A stretch of DNA of 64,000 bases from Phorcus lineatus (taxonomy: Eukaryota > Mollusca > Gastropoda > Trochida > Trochidae), in contig OV121088.1 of the NCBI GenBank assembly GCA_921293015.1, positions 3,968,001-4,032,000 of the forward strand. The letters are read 5' to 3'. The first letter of the stretch is position 1. Every line of letters starts with the position of its first letter. The position numbers and the translations under genes were made by a program. A model generated the notes under the pieces. The model ran no database searches. It had not been told where the DNA came from and saw nothing but the letters and a program-made list of their open reading frames with translations. Of the stretch, positions 25,861-38,525 are shown one piece after another.

Positions 25861-26876
25861 TTACCCCTGAATGTAATGCCACGAGAATCAAATTAACGAT
25901 ATTGTTAGTTAGGAGGTTACTTCCCTTTTCCAAAGTAACTCCCCTGTATTAAACATGTCCCGCCTGTAACCAGGTGGAGAACTAAAATAGTACCATAAAG
26001 TTGTGTGGAGATGAAGCAGTGACTGGGGAATACTTCGTCTTTCACGATATCAATGAAAATCACAAAACTAGATGCCTCTCAATCACGTATTTACTTTGCA
26101 TACACGTTCACACACCCTGTGTAAAGTGTCAGGTCCGAGTCCCTGGCTTGGAGCCCGCACATGGTATTTAACAGTAAAAGCTTGACTATTTGTACACGTG
26201 ACAATGAAATATACTTTAATCAAGAATATACATCTTATAATTTCTTCCATAAATGGCTACGTCTGTTGGCCCTTCACTGTCAGTGGATGTTCCATAATTA
26301 TTTTAGTTTATTATTATTTCGTTCACATTGAATGAGTAGATGTCACAAAGAGCAAAGAGACAACGAGTTCGCAGATCTTTGATCTTTGTAATATCGAAGA
26401 GATATTTTTGACATCACATTCCTACACCTATAACGTCACATGGCAATTGAGTGAACCAAGACTGTGATGAATATTTGAATAAAACCAGAAACAAGATATT
26501 TGTTCACCTGATTAAATGTTCTTTAATGACGCGTGCACATCACTTACATGTATATAAACATTTCATTCGAATACAATACAAACATTCATAACTTGAAAAA
26601 TTCATTGACATTCCACATAGTTTGTTCGCAACATATTCAAACGTGAACATGTGAAGACGTAGAGATGACGTTGCGGAAAGAAATGACAATACTCGCTCAG
26701 AATCTGACTCACTATCAATGATGGCACGTCTACGTTTTGGAGGGACATTCATTGAATTGGTTTGTGAGGAAAAAACCTGAAGTCATACTTTGACCACTTG
26801 AAAATGTGTCACTAGCATATGTGGCAACTGACAGCGGCTTTGTGTGATGATACAGAATCCCAAAACTTACTTTTTT

Positions 26877-28005
26877 TCACAGTGGAGTTAGTGACAGACA
26901 CAGGGGATTTATTCTGACCTTCAGACGAAATATCACACATTTGCTTCTGCATGGGGATTGATGCAACGGCATAGTTATTTTAACTAATGACGTTTTTGTG
27001 TCCGAATTTGTCCAACGCTGACAAATCGTGGTTGGTTCTACACCGGCATGAAGCAGTTGAGTGCACATCGATGACTTTGCGCTGTGATTCGCTATTTTCC
27101 AACAAGACCTGAACAATCTGCCGTACCCTTCATCAAGGACCCAAGTGTATTTACACCAAGAGGCATATTGTGGAACCAACGACCGTCATATTTTTGCCTG
27201 TGATTAAATGCCAAGTAAAAGGGTGCATCGTCCATCGTCTCTGCACCCTGGATGCTTTGTAGACAGTAACAATACATCTTTCGTAATTACCAGTGGCAGC
27301 AAAGATTTTCGGGTTAAACATCCGACTGTGAACAGAATTGCCATCACCTGCTCTCTAGATCGTTCCCAAAATTCCAGGTACATGTAAGTTGTCGACTTTC
27401 ATCTCGTCCTCTCAGACTGAACCCCTTTGTGAAGAACACAATGTGTTGATCGTGGCGGTTGGCGAGTGAGACCTGAACTCACGTGCATTCCGCAGGCGAT
27501 ATTCGTCTTCACTTGACAGAGGTTCGTATTTTTCGGACGATTTCCCTTGCCCTGTTGCTTTAACTCTTTGCGTTTTCCTTCAAGAACGCGACGAAGTGTC
27601 TGGAAAATATCTGTTCTGATAATTTTGTGCGGATAGTCATTCTCTCGGACATACCTGTCGATGGCACACACTGATATGAAATCAAAGTATCAGGTTCGAA
27701 CAGATATCCATGTTTCTTTCTCAGTGTCATCAGGTAGGCCCCTATGTAAATATCAAGATCCGGAGACGGGATATCAAAAACTCTTCCCTCTTCATTGTTT
27801 TTATTCAGGTAAGTTGCAAACTTCGTGATTACACATGTTGTTTTCTTGACGGTATTCACAATCTTCTTATTGTCGATGCACTTTTTGATGGGATCGGCGA
27901 AGTGTCCACTTCATTTTGTATATACCCCATGTCAAAATTTAAATTTTTTTCGATGATATACTGGTCAATGACTTCTTCCTCAACAAAACTTATGTTTTCG
28001 GCCAT
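26877..28005 (-). pseudogene. Crypton-type tyrosine recombinase fossil
   Basis: On the - strand, pieces in shifted frames rebuild the tyrosine recombinase-like domain of Crypton-derived (KIAA1958/ZMYM-like) proteins. The order is TVKKTTCVITKFATYL, IPSPDLDIYIGAYLMTLRKK, IDRYVRENDYPHKIIR, KRKELKQQGKGNRP, then PFYLAFNH, WFHNMPLGVNTLGSLMK and NHSAKSSMCTQLLHAG. At least one frameshift occurs near 27860 and stops occur near 27400. Family members read NHSARK where this copy has NHSAKS, so a catalytic Arg appears lost. It sits in the long intron, opposite to the host gene. Confidence 0.8.
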
Positions 28006-28892
28006 CTTGACCACACAGAAAGTAGACGACGGTTCACGTGAATGACTTCATGTAATTAATTTAATTTGTTAATATTTTTTATCTATAATTGTGAAACAAT
28101 GTAAATGTATTCTGATAAAAACACTCGGGGATGTCTGAATCAAATGATGTGCGTTTGTTTGCATTATTGATATGGGGTTTCCACTGACCTAAATTCTTAA
28201 ATAGCTGACATGACACTTCTCTCGCTGAGAAAGTAGTTGCGTGAGAAGTGCAATACGGATTGAGGAATGCAATACAGATTTCATTTTATTTCATTACGTA
28301 TTACTATCGTAAGATTACCTGGGTATGTAATAAAGAGTTTTGTATGATGAGCTTTGGACTGGACCCATGGCAAATCGATAACGTCCCGCTGTATGTGCGT
28401 AAGGGGCCGTCCTGTTCTCTCTGTGAGATCACCCTTCTCTCTTTCTCCACTATGACTCAAATACAGTATCATAAGTTTATTTTGGACTTCGATAGAATCT
28501 AGATATATTCATTATTTAACTTCTAAGTCATCACAATATGATAGAACCTAGGGGGACATACTGACGTTAAGTATCTTTTGTAGTTAATTGAGAGTTGTGA
28601 TACTTTATGATGCTAGCTTATGATTATAATGAAAATAAAAGAGTTGAAAGTGTATGATAGAAACCCAGACATTGTCATGATGCTTGTATGCACTAATACA
28701 AGGAAGTCAATATGTTCAAAAGAGAGTATTGATACACCATTGAAGACATCATTGTTGATTTCATTATTTAGATAGGCCGTCTGATAAAACTTTACAGACA
28801 TACACTACACTTCGAATACCGGTACCTTCCTTTAATGATAGAAATTTAAAAACTGAGCATGTTGCAGTTTTTCAGTTTCTCACTAAGAAGTG

Positions 28893-29765
28893 GTGAATGC
28901 GACCAAAATACATGAACGTGTTACCAATAATTATGTGACTGGGAAAGAAGCGCCTTAATATTCTACTGTTGCAAAATGGTCAGCTGAGTTTAAGTGGGGA
29001 CGCAGCTCCTTTGACGATGACCCACAATCAGGAAGGCCTATTGAAGCCATCATAGATTAGAAGGTTGCACGGGTCCAGGGCTTCATCATGTTCCATCGTA
29101 GAATAAAGTTGTACGAGACATCATCAGAGGATGATGGCATTTCTCATGGAAGTGTTTGCACCATAGCTGATGAGAACTCGCACAAAACGAAGATGTTTGC
29201 AAGATGGGTGCCATGAAACATAAATGCACATGAAGCCTGTTGTTGATTCATAACTGGGATCGCGACACCAAGCCAAAATCTATGCAAGGGAACATAAGCA
29301 CTCTCCTGCACCCAAAAAGGTTAGAAATCAACCTTCTGCTGGCAAGATCAAGGCGATCATTTTCTTGGCTTCAAGGGGCGTGATACATAAAGACTATATT
29401 CCACCTAAAACTAACAGGAGCCTACTATGCTGACTTGTTGAAGCAATTGAGATCATCAATCAAGGCGAAGAGACGTGGCACGTTAGCTGCTGCATGTATG
29501 CTTCTTCATGACAATGCTCAGGTACACAACAGTTGTATTGCACAGGCTACACTTCTACAATGTTGTTTTGAACTTATTAACCAGCCCTCTACAGTCCATA
29601 TCTGGTCCCAAATGACTTCAATCTGTTTTTTATCGATGACAATGAACTCCAGGCAGCTATTGAGCTTTGGCTAAGGGGCAGTTCAGAAGACTTGTACCGC
29701 AAGGGCATAGACAGACTCAAAGACAGAGGGGCAAAGTTCATCGACATCTAGGGAGATAACATTGA
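28893..29765 (+). pseudogene. mariner transposase fossil
   Basis: Degenerate but near full-length. The N-terminal end reads YSTVAKWSAEFKWGRSSFDDD-x-QSGRP, a typical mariner helix-turn-helix end. Mid-part LHDNAQVHNSCIAQA carries the second catalytic Asp, a SPYLVPNDFNLF-like DDE box follows in another frame, and GDNIEK ends it. Many stops and frameshifts show it is dead. Clear terminal inverted repeats were not identified. Confidence 0.8.
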
Positions 29766-31911
29766 AAAATAAAATCAATATCACAACCATTAGCTTTTGT
29801 TTTAAATCATTTTCTAAAACCTAATGACTTACCCCCGAATATTAAGATAAATTTTAAAAACTACATCAAACAAAAAGATGCTGATATGTCTAAAGTGGTG
29901 CAAAAGTCATGAAACAGGTAGATGTATACATCTTTGCAGTTTTGACACAATTGTGACATCGTTGCCTGATTTTCATTGAAGAAAGCAAATACTTAATCTG
30001 TTATTTCCACTTGGCATGAATAAGCAAGTTGAGGCATATAAGTTTATCTTTTCTCACCCAAGCAGGCACAAATAAACCGTGTATTTAAGTTTTGATAATG
30101 GTCATGGGAATTACAGAATTACTAAAGCTAGGAATTATAACAATAATCCACTATCCTCAGTACATATATGTGTATGACATATGAATATGCTGTTGGTATC
30201 AAATAATCCAAACTTCATAAATGTTTTAATTTTATCTAAAAGTAGTGGTTGTATCTTAAAATAAGTAATTTAGTGCTTATTCATCTAAGTCATTTTACAA
30301 ATATGTATGTAAATTGGATACAGAGTTTCGACTTCCTAACATTTATTAGGATGTTTTTCATGGAACTTTGAAAACAAGAAAGTTCATATGTTTGAAATTT
30401 AAGAGAAAAAGGGGCACATTTAGAGGGGTGAAGTTACCTTAACTCAGGACATGTGGTATTTTGATTATTATCTTAGCCTCATACAAGAGTTACGAAACAT
30501 ACTCCGTGTCAATTTATCTAATACCACATGGGTTGCAGCATAATTCACTGTCAGTTAGTAAACGTGATCGGATCAGGTTGGACAGACTTAGAATATAATA
30601 TAGAACATATATTTAATCAATTGCAAGAACATCTTTTTAACACTACATCCGTCATTTAAATTGTAAAATATCAAATATGTTTTTAGGAAGAGAGCAAATA
30701 AAAACCTCGCTTGCTATTTTTTTTTAGAGATAAGAAAATGGAAATGTTTTTAGTACTAAGTGACATGTAGATTATGCAATGGTTTCTCAGAATAAAAGGG
30801 GAAGGTATTGTCTGATAATGGTAAACTGTATAATTTTGCGTTGTAGATAGGTGAAGTTCAATATTAGTTTTATATACAATTGTAGACTGGTGTTAAAGGT
30901 AACAATATTAATTTCTTAACAGAATACAAGATTTTCACAATTCCATCGGTCATCGCTCTCACTTGTAAATGAAGCTGTGACTGTTATGTATAGATTCGTG
31001 TTTAATGGTATTTTTTTTAATCATTTCATATTTTACCCAATACCAATTTCCATTACAGAATGAATTTACAGAATTACTCCAATATTTAATTTATATCAGT
31101 TGGCATCCCTTTACTAACTGCGTTCTGTGTCATCTTTCAATCATCAAGGAAAAATTAAGATATTATTCACTCTCTTCCGGACTTAGAATCTTTTTTCCCA
31201 AATCTATTAATATGATATTTTCCTAACTATATTCAACATCATATCTAGTAAAGTTTATTTCGTTTCCTTCTGTTGAAGAAATAGATAAAATAGCTTTAAA
31301 ATCTTCGAGTCGATATGCAAATTTTGTTGCGAAATTTGTCTTGATTTCTCAAAGAAATACTGAAATGATGTCGCTTGGATAACAAATCAAAAGACTAATT
31401 TTAAAAATGGTTTAGCATGAGTGAGATGAAATCAAATACATGAACTTTTCTTTATTTGAAAAGACTTTATCAGATAAAGTTATAAGCCACCTGTCAAAAA
31501 GTTAAAATGGGGGAAAAAATTAACAACTCACTCAATTTTACTCTTTATACTACGTAAAAACTTCTTGTGTCTCATTTGCCCGAGTAAAAAACATATAACT
31601 GATGTTCCTGTATTGTAGAAACTTTATCAAAAAGAAAAGAAAATTTGTTGATAATGATATTACACAAGTGCAATGTCACTCATACCAGATTACTATTGCA
31701 TTTACAATATGCCACTGGACATTTTGACTGGCGTGGCTGTGATTGGTTGTATTATTTGGGTTGGTCCTTCACTGTCATTTTAATCTTTTAGTTAAACATT
31801 TGATGAGCAATTCACATTGTCATTTCGCCTTCGTCTAACATTGTAAAAGATTCCAAACACTATCATTTAGGAACTGACAAGTTTTCAACTCGGTGTTTAC
31901 TTTGTTTCCAG

Positions 31912-31923
31912 GAGGACATTAAG
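31912..31923 (+). CDS. 12-nt microexon, copy B
   Basis: GAGGACATTAAG lies between TTTGTTTCCAG and GTATGT, a strong splice pair. It is the duplicate of 25557, in the same phase. Spliced to exon 4 and 36486 it would give R-R-T-L-S before FPD. As a duplicate in the same intron it is a natural candidate for mutually exclusive use with 25557. Confidence 0.6.
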
Positions 31924-32879
31924 GTATGTATGTGCACTTGTTTTTCAACATGTTGTTTAAGACTTTTTATTTTAAAACTGGGCAGTTCCATCAAAAGATA
32001 CTTCTGTATGCTAGATCAACATCTATTGAAATATGATCAGATAAAACGTTTTTTTTGTTTCTGAATGATTTTGTGTTCGTCTCAACAGGTCATTCCTTTT
32101 TTATCTAAACCATTACATTTTAACTATTACAAATAAATAGTAAAATTACGATATTTGCAAATTTGTTTAAAAATATTAAAAGGTTATTAATAAAATATGT
32201 TACTGTTGTCGCATCGAGGTAGATATGTATCATCCCAGCTTGGAATTCCGGGGGATACTTAAACATGTTAATGATATTCTTATTCTTATGTTGAATTTAG
32301 TAATAACATAAAAACATGAATCATTTACATAAACGCTTTAACGACTTCGAGAGATATTTTCATTTTATGTTGATTTTCATGACTTTTTGACTATACTTAA
32401 CTCTCTTTGCAAACGAGTCATTCCTCATAGCACAATACGATTTCTAAAGTGATTCTTATTCAACATTTTATTAATCATTTCATTTAATTCTTAAATATCA
32501 TTAATTATAACAGGATGTTAACTAAACAAAAAAAGAATTTAGATTTAATTATACACTAAAAAACCCATTCTTTGTGAATAGAAAGAACCCTAACACCTTG
32601 TAATCAGTTCAATTTCGTATTCATAACCCGTTCCGTTAAGCAAGATATCAATGTTCTCATTGTTTTATTGATAATCGAATATGAGAATTTAAATTTAAAC
32701 AATCTTAAACAAACACTAACCTATAAGTGGTATTCCGTCAATGCTTATAAGATTTCCAGTAAAAAATCTAGTTGTGCCTCCTCATGTTACCGTTATGATC
32801 TGTGTCATGTGGTGCAAATGGCAAATGTACCTGCTCTCTGGTATCTAAGAGATGGGTGTGGGGTGGGTTGAGGGTGAAA

Positions 32880-32894
32880 GGGGGGGGGGGGGGG
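32880..32894 (+). repeat. Poly-G run
   Basis: A run of 15 G occurs after a G-rich GGGTGGGTTGAGGG stretch, inside TIR element 1. With the neighbouring runs it could form a G-quadruplex on the + strand. Confidence 0.9.
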
Positions 32895-33479
32895 TGTGTA
32901 AACATCCGGTTCAGTTATGACACTGATACCTGCGTGTCACCTTCCATTTAGTGACAAGAATGGGTAGCAATTGTTCATGAGCATGCTTGTAAAACTACAA
33001 AGGTGCACGCCTAGCGTTTGTCTCTTTAGTCAATGATTATAATTCATATTTATCAAGGCATTCACCCCTATAAGCAGACATTATCAAACCTTAACCAAAA
33101 ACAAAATTGTATATTTACAGAACCATTATAATGTAGAGTAACCAAAGTGAAATCAAACATCATCCATTGAATATTTAAGGGGAAATAGCAGTCTTTTTTC
33201 TCTTTTTTTTTCTTTCTTAAAACAATTTAAGAACAAGCTTGAATCTTATATCAAATACCGCTCCATTACACATTATATTTAGAAATCATCAAACATACAG
33301 CACAAAGTTAAGAAAAACTAATACGATGTACATTTGCAACACAATTCGGTATTCAATATTGCAAAAGCAATTTCTTCACGCTAATTTAGAGATAAAATAT
33401 TTCAACTCATTTCTCATCAATACTACAAGAAGATGATAATCTGAGTTTGTTGACTTTGAGTTCATTATTAAACTTTGTT

Positions 33480-35040
33480 TTACTTTCACAAGATTTGTTG
33501 ACCCGAACCAGGGTACAGAGTGGAGAAAAACAATTTGTACTTAACCCGACGTAAAATCCGATTTCGATCATTATGAAAAGGTTGGTTTTTTTTGTACAAG
33601 CGTCTATTTAGGCTTGTTAGAAGCGCTGAATTGAGGGAATTGTTGAGACAGAGTTGAGATTGTAGCCCTGTGTATAAAAATACATTTCTTTTCTTATGAT
33701 GGAAAAATTGGGACAAATGAAAAAATAGTGCAGTGGGTCTTCATAGTGGTGACCACAAGAGCAGGATGGACTTAATGATATGTGCCGTTCAAACATGTGT
33801 GCATTCAACTCACTGCATCCAAGCCAAATTTAGATCAAACTTATTTACATACTTTTGCTTTGTATAATAGAGTTTTGAAGTTGCCTATAGTTAGTGCATT
33901 GGAAATATTATCAGGTAGCCTATTCCATTGTATTATTGTATCCGGTAAAAAGGATTTTCTATAGAGCTCAGTACGGCAGCGGAGATTCGGGATATTATTA
34001 CTGTTTCTGAGTCTAAGTTCAGTTAAGTGTGATACTCTCGCTGGTAAAAGTTGGCATAAATAGTCTGGTGCCATATTGTTAGTCAATTTGTATAATAATG
34101 ATAATTTACTTGTTTGTCCACGATCAGTTAGGGAGATGGAGTTAGTTTCCTTATAAATTAATGCATGACTTGTTCCTCTAATTGCCCCACAAATTGTCCG
34201 CAAAGCATCTAAATGCAGGTTTTCAATGAGTTTCTCTTGTTCTTTTATGCGATGTGCCCATATGTGCAAACAGTAATAAAAAATTTGGCATTATGTAAGA
34301 CTTGAACATTTGCTCTAACGATTTTCTTGATAATCTTTATTTTAGACTTTGTACTAATTTACTTAATGGACTTGTCTTTTTAACTAAGTCAGCGATGTGT
34401 GAAATCCACCTACAATCAGATTGTAATGTAATTCCCAAATGCTTATGCTTATTAACTTTGTTAATGTCCGCTCCTTGCATTGTAAGTCTAAGGATCGGCT
34501 CTTGATTAGTTTTGCTTGTGAAAAGAATTGCTTCGGTCTTACCTGGATTAAAGTCACCTTGCCATATATCAACCCAATTACAAATCCTGCATAAGTCATT
34601 ATTTAAGGAAGCAGCAGGAAAATCATGATTATAAACAATAACATACACTGTCGTATCATCCGCAAATAGACGAATATTATTATCAATTTCATCTATAATA
34701 TCATTGATGTAGACTAAAAACAATAACGGTCCCAGGACGGATCCTTGTGGCACCCCAGCAGTAATAGTTTTCGTGTCTGAATTGTAACTGTCTATAGATT
34801 CTCTCTGAATTCTGTTTTGAAGGTAACTAGAAAACCAATCCAGTAACGTACCCTTTATACCACAGGCTTCTGATTTCACTATTATTCCCTTATGCCACAC
34901 TTCATCGAATGCCTAACTTATGTCACAGAAGACTGCCCTAACTTCTTTGCCATTGTCTAATGCACGAGATATAAAGTCGTACAAGTATGTCAGTTGATTT
35001 ACAGTACAATCCCCGGGCATGTCTCTGTTGAAAGTGGAGC
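33480..35040 (-). pseudogene. LINE reverse transcriptase relic nested in TIR element 1
   Basis: Reading from 35040 downwards on the - strand: PGDCTVNQLTYLYDFISRAL, KEVRAVFCDIS then a stop, AFDEVWHKGI, AGVPQGSVLGPLLFLVYIND, RLFADDTTVYVI (the catalytic FADD box), further to LHLDALRTICGAIRG and the zinc-knuckle end CSCGHHYEDPLHYFFIC. At least one stop (about 34914) and frameshifts (near 34340, 33840 and 33700) break it. The N-terminal part and any endonuclease are absent. It is related to the LINE pieces at 4166 and 44660. Confidence 0.88.
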
Positions 35041-36485
35041 CGTTTGATTTCTCTCTGTTTACAGCTGTTCGATCTACGCATTTATCTGTCGTTTGAAAAA
35101 CTATTATCTAGATATAAATCTATATATTAATCTGATTTTTTATGTCGCCAAACAAGTGTGATACAATCAGTAATCAAATGTGACTTAAGATAATTGTGTT
35201 ACACGATTCGGTAAGTGAAGTAAATGAACATCAAATCAAATTTTCTTCGTAGGTGTAAAAAGAATATACCACAACTATCTAAACACATCTTTTACTGACA
35301 CAATTCATATATAAATAAGAATATTATTAATATGTTTTAGTATCCAGCGTGGAATTCCAAGTTGGGACGCGTCCCATCTTAAGATGGGGCGGATCCGCAG
35401 TTGGGAAGATACATATATACTTTCCAATAAATAGTTATAAAGGATCAGATGCAATGTTATAGAATCGAGATACCTCATTAATGTGTAAAATATTGTGACG
35501 TAAGAATCAATCATACTACATTGATAGTAACAAGTTAACTTCGAATATCCTTTATTAAGAGATATAAAAATTATATGTACTATCTGAGAAGTATCAATTA
35601 AATTTTATTTTTTATACATATCATATTTTACAATGTCATAATACAAAGGGAATACTTTTTTGACACAAATTACTATTTTAAACCATGTCATTGGAAGTAA
35701 AAGCAAATGCCAGTGTTACAATAGAGAATGAATTCTTTTTACGTATCTATTTACTCAGAGCAATAGTCAACCATTTTCAGTTATTTTGGCATCGATACAC
35801 TTTCAATCACCTGGACACAAAACTTAAGATCTGTTTTTCATACGTTGAATCCTTTTTTTTCAAAATTATTAAAAAAATTTTTTAAAGACAAATAGAGGGT
35901 GTCTCTCATGCATATGAATGAAAAGTAAATCAATAATGAAAATATTCAATATACGCACATGAGCTGATGCATTGTTATAATGTAGTCAGGTTTAAATAAA
36001 TTGTATCATATAAGAACCGTTAAAAATCATGTGCCACTCGGATTATTTGAATATTTTCAATGGTGTGAATTGCCCCACAGCTAAAAGCAACACGATGGCC
36101 TGATTTACTTGCATGGCTAATGTATAAAATAACAATAATGGATGATCAAATATACGTTAAATCACTTTTAGCAACCTGGTTGTTCCAGAAAATTATATCC
36201 TATACAGATCATATTTCACAATGTCATACTTCAAAGAAAAGACTTTTAATGAATGATGAATATATGTTGCAAAGGTTGACCAACTGAGTTGTCATAGAAT
36301 TCAAAAGCTGATTTGGTTTTTCAATATTGCAAAGGCAGGATAAACGGACTATGTAAACGATATAAATAATGCATATTAATATGAATTGATCAATTCATGT
36401 AACAAATGTGGACAGTTGTCATTTGATTGTTTTGTAAATAGATAACAATATTAACATGCTTCAAATTATGTCTTGAACTATACAG

Positions 36486-36576
36486 CTTTCCGGATTCCGA
36501 CTACCTCAATAGGGTCCAAGATGATCTTCGTAAACTTGGAGTGACGGAGGAAGATATTGCAACTCCAATACCATGA
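36486..36576 (+). CDS. TRIM-Deltex gene, terminal exon (end of DTC domain)
   Basis: Behind TATACAG come one base, 29 codons and TGA. The peptide starts FPDSDYLNRVQDDLRKLGV and ends in IATPIP. It is the C-terminal helix pair of the DTC domain, in the right phase to receive exon 4 (ends AG) directly or through any of the microexons. With exons 1-4 and the 12-nt microexon 25557, the product is 565 residues. It lies 19 kb from exon 4, a long intron filled with fossils. The other terminal exons end seven residues earlier (at ...EDI or ...TDI stop); this copy has an extended tail. Confidence 0.8.
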
Positions 36577-36673
36577 AGTGTTGTCACTTAGCTGGATTGA
36601 ATGTCTTGAATGGATGTTTAAAAGAACCTTTACTATCCAGATCTTTGATACCTTCAGATGCATCAGGCATAGC

Positions 36674-36790
36674 CTCGTAAACTGGGAGTGATAGAGGAAG
36701 ATATTTGAACCTCTCCATTCGAAGAGGTCCAATGACTGAGGCGGGTTGAGTGTCCGGAATGGATGCTTAAAAGAACCCGATCTTTGCTAC
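36674..36790 (+). repeat. Partial second copy of the DTC terminal exon and its 3' flank
   Basis: The sequence CTCGTAAACTGGGAGTGA...GAAGATATTTGA and the following GAATGGATG-CTTAAAAGAACC repeat the end of the terminal exon at 36486 and its flank, about 140 bases downstream. The frame is broken by TGA just after the W-E codons and there is no splice site, so it is not a usable exon. Confidence 0.75.
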
Positions 36791-37559
36791 CTTTAGAAGT
36801 TTGAGGAGTGATAGAGGACCTGATTGAATACATACATCGGGAAGATTTTTTAAATTATCTATGACATTTACAAGACTTTATATAGTAATGTTGATATTCT
36901 TAAAGTTTCAGTTGGTGGTTGAACTGGCGTGGAAATAGTAATTGATGAAGATTGTATCATTTGAAAAAGCTTGCATCAAGAAGTATACATATTTTGTTTT
37001 TGAATGTCAAGATCTCAAAGTTTGAAACACACAAAACTAAAAAAGATTGTTAACAACTTAAACGATAATGCGCTCCTACAGGTTATCAATGTATTTTAAA
37101 TTGATCACTTTCATGTAGATTTCTCAATTCTCCATATCCTTATCGTATTCTGATTTGTTTTGAATGTCTGGTTAACTCTTTTGTGGGGTGACATTTACCA
37201 GCAGGTGTGCGGGGGGAGGATCAATGTCAGCAGTTACAAGAATTTATATCTTACTTTTGGTACATTTCTATGATTTAAACTGCTTTGTGCAATGAAAGTT
37301 AAACTGATCCAGCTGAACCGATCACAGACAGTAGTCTGTGTAAAGGGTCGTCCAGGTGATGGAAGTTTCCAGTACTTCAGTTGGTCAGGGATACTTGGTC
37401 GGGGTTATTAGTGAGCAAAGCAAACTTTTTTCTTCTTCATTAAGGGAAAGATATGATCTACAAACTAACAAATATTTAATTCGGAACAAATGAGTCTAGC
37501 TTAGTTTGTTTTAATTTTCAAAAAAATTTACTTAACAATTTAACAGCGTTCACAATTCT

Positions 37560-38130
37560 GAATTTAACACTTAAAATGAGGATCACATTGTTTCCATTGA
37601 AACCAGAAAAAAGAGATCAGAATAACCTCGATGCAAATGGCATCACTCCACTTTATATCTTACCAAATACCAAGGTTTTTTAAAAATCTTGAACTGCTTT
37701 TGAGAAGTGGAGCCGAAACATAGCACAAGGTCCCTAACCACCATATGCACTTAGTTCATGGAAACACGAAAAAAAGTATAGACTTAGTTACAAAAGGCAC
37801 CACTCCACCACTAGGTGTGACCACAGATCAGGTTAGTTATCTTAAGAATAAGGCCCCGAGACGAGGTCACTACCCTCAATTTGAAACAAGTTCTAATTAT
37901 TTCCAAGGAAAGCAGATGAAATAAAAAAAAAACAAAAAAACTAAAAGACACAAAAGACACCAGTCCATCACTTGATCTTACCACATACAAAGTTTGGTAA
38001 AAAAGTTTTGAAAGATTTCTGAGATATTGCCCGGAAACAATATCACCTCCGAATTATGGAATTAAGGGAAGGATCCAACATAAGTGACCAGCAATGCTTT
38101 GCGAGGGACATACAAGCAACAAAGCAAGGT
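37560..38130. repeat. Decayed tandem repeat downstream of DTC copy B
   Basis: A unit of about 190 bases recurs in diverged form. Marks are CACTCCAC-x-ACT, CTTACCA-x-AT-CAAA-GTTT and AGACA. It is the reverse-complement partner of 57590-58080. It ends in GCTTTGCGAGGGACATA, a block also present near 57343. Confidence 0.55.
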
Positions 38131-38525
38131 CCTATTTAAGGACACGTAAATATTATTTGACATCAACACACACACATGGATGGTAGTGTCTCATAAGTAC
38201 AGTGAGACCATGCGAACGCCCCTACAACGTCAATAAACATTAAATAATGATGCCTTGACTTATTATGCGCTGATCGATCAGTGCGCAATTGTCAAACATT
38301 GACAAGATAAAAAGGACGAGACATAATATAAGAGAAAAATATATGTTCACATTTTATTTACATACCTAATGTACAAAATGGATACAGGACACTATTTGAA
38401 TTGGACTCCATCATTTGAAAAAATATGGATTCTCTTATTAATATTTTTCTGTCTTGCTTCAGTCATGTCTGCAGGGTTTTACTGCACAATGTGAAACGTA
38501 TCATTTCCTGGTAGTTTATTTCCCC

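Larger units (their letters stand above)
32222..35420. mobile_element. TIR element, copy 1 (3.2 kb), with nested LINE
   Basis: The left end reads TATGTATCATCCCAG and the right end, reverse-complemented, reads TATGTATCTTCCCAA, with subterminal GGGACGCGTCCC / ATCTTAAGAT palindromes. Two paralogous empty sites exist: ATCGAGGTA runs straight into an ACTTTC-containing flank near 25796 and near 61955 (-). In this copy the element separates those two halves, with a TA probably duplicated. No transposase frame is visible, so it is non-autonomous. Its internal ends match element 2 at 43265-48030. Confidence 0.82.

Noticed and set aside
32222..35420. LTR retrotransposon
   Set aside because: The ends are inverted, not direct, repeats, and the RT inside is of non-LTR type in truncated form.
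36478..36732. 84-codon frame on the - strand
   Set aside because: It is the antisense shadow of the DTC terminal exon at 36486 and its partial duplicate.
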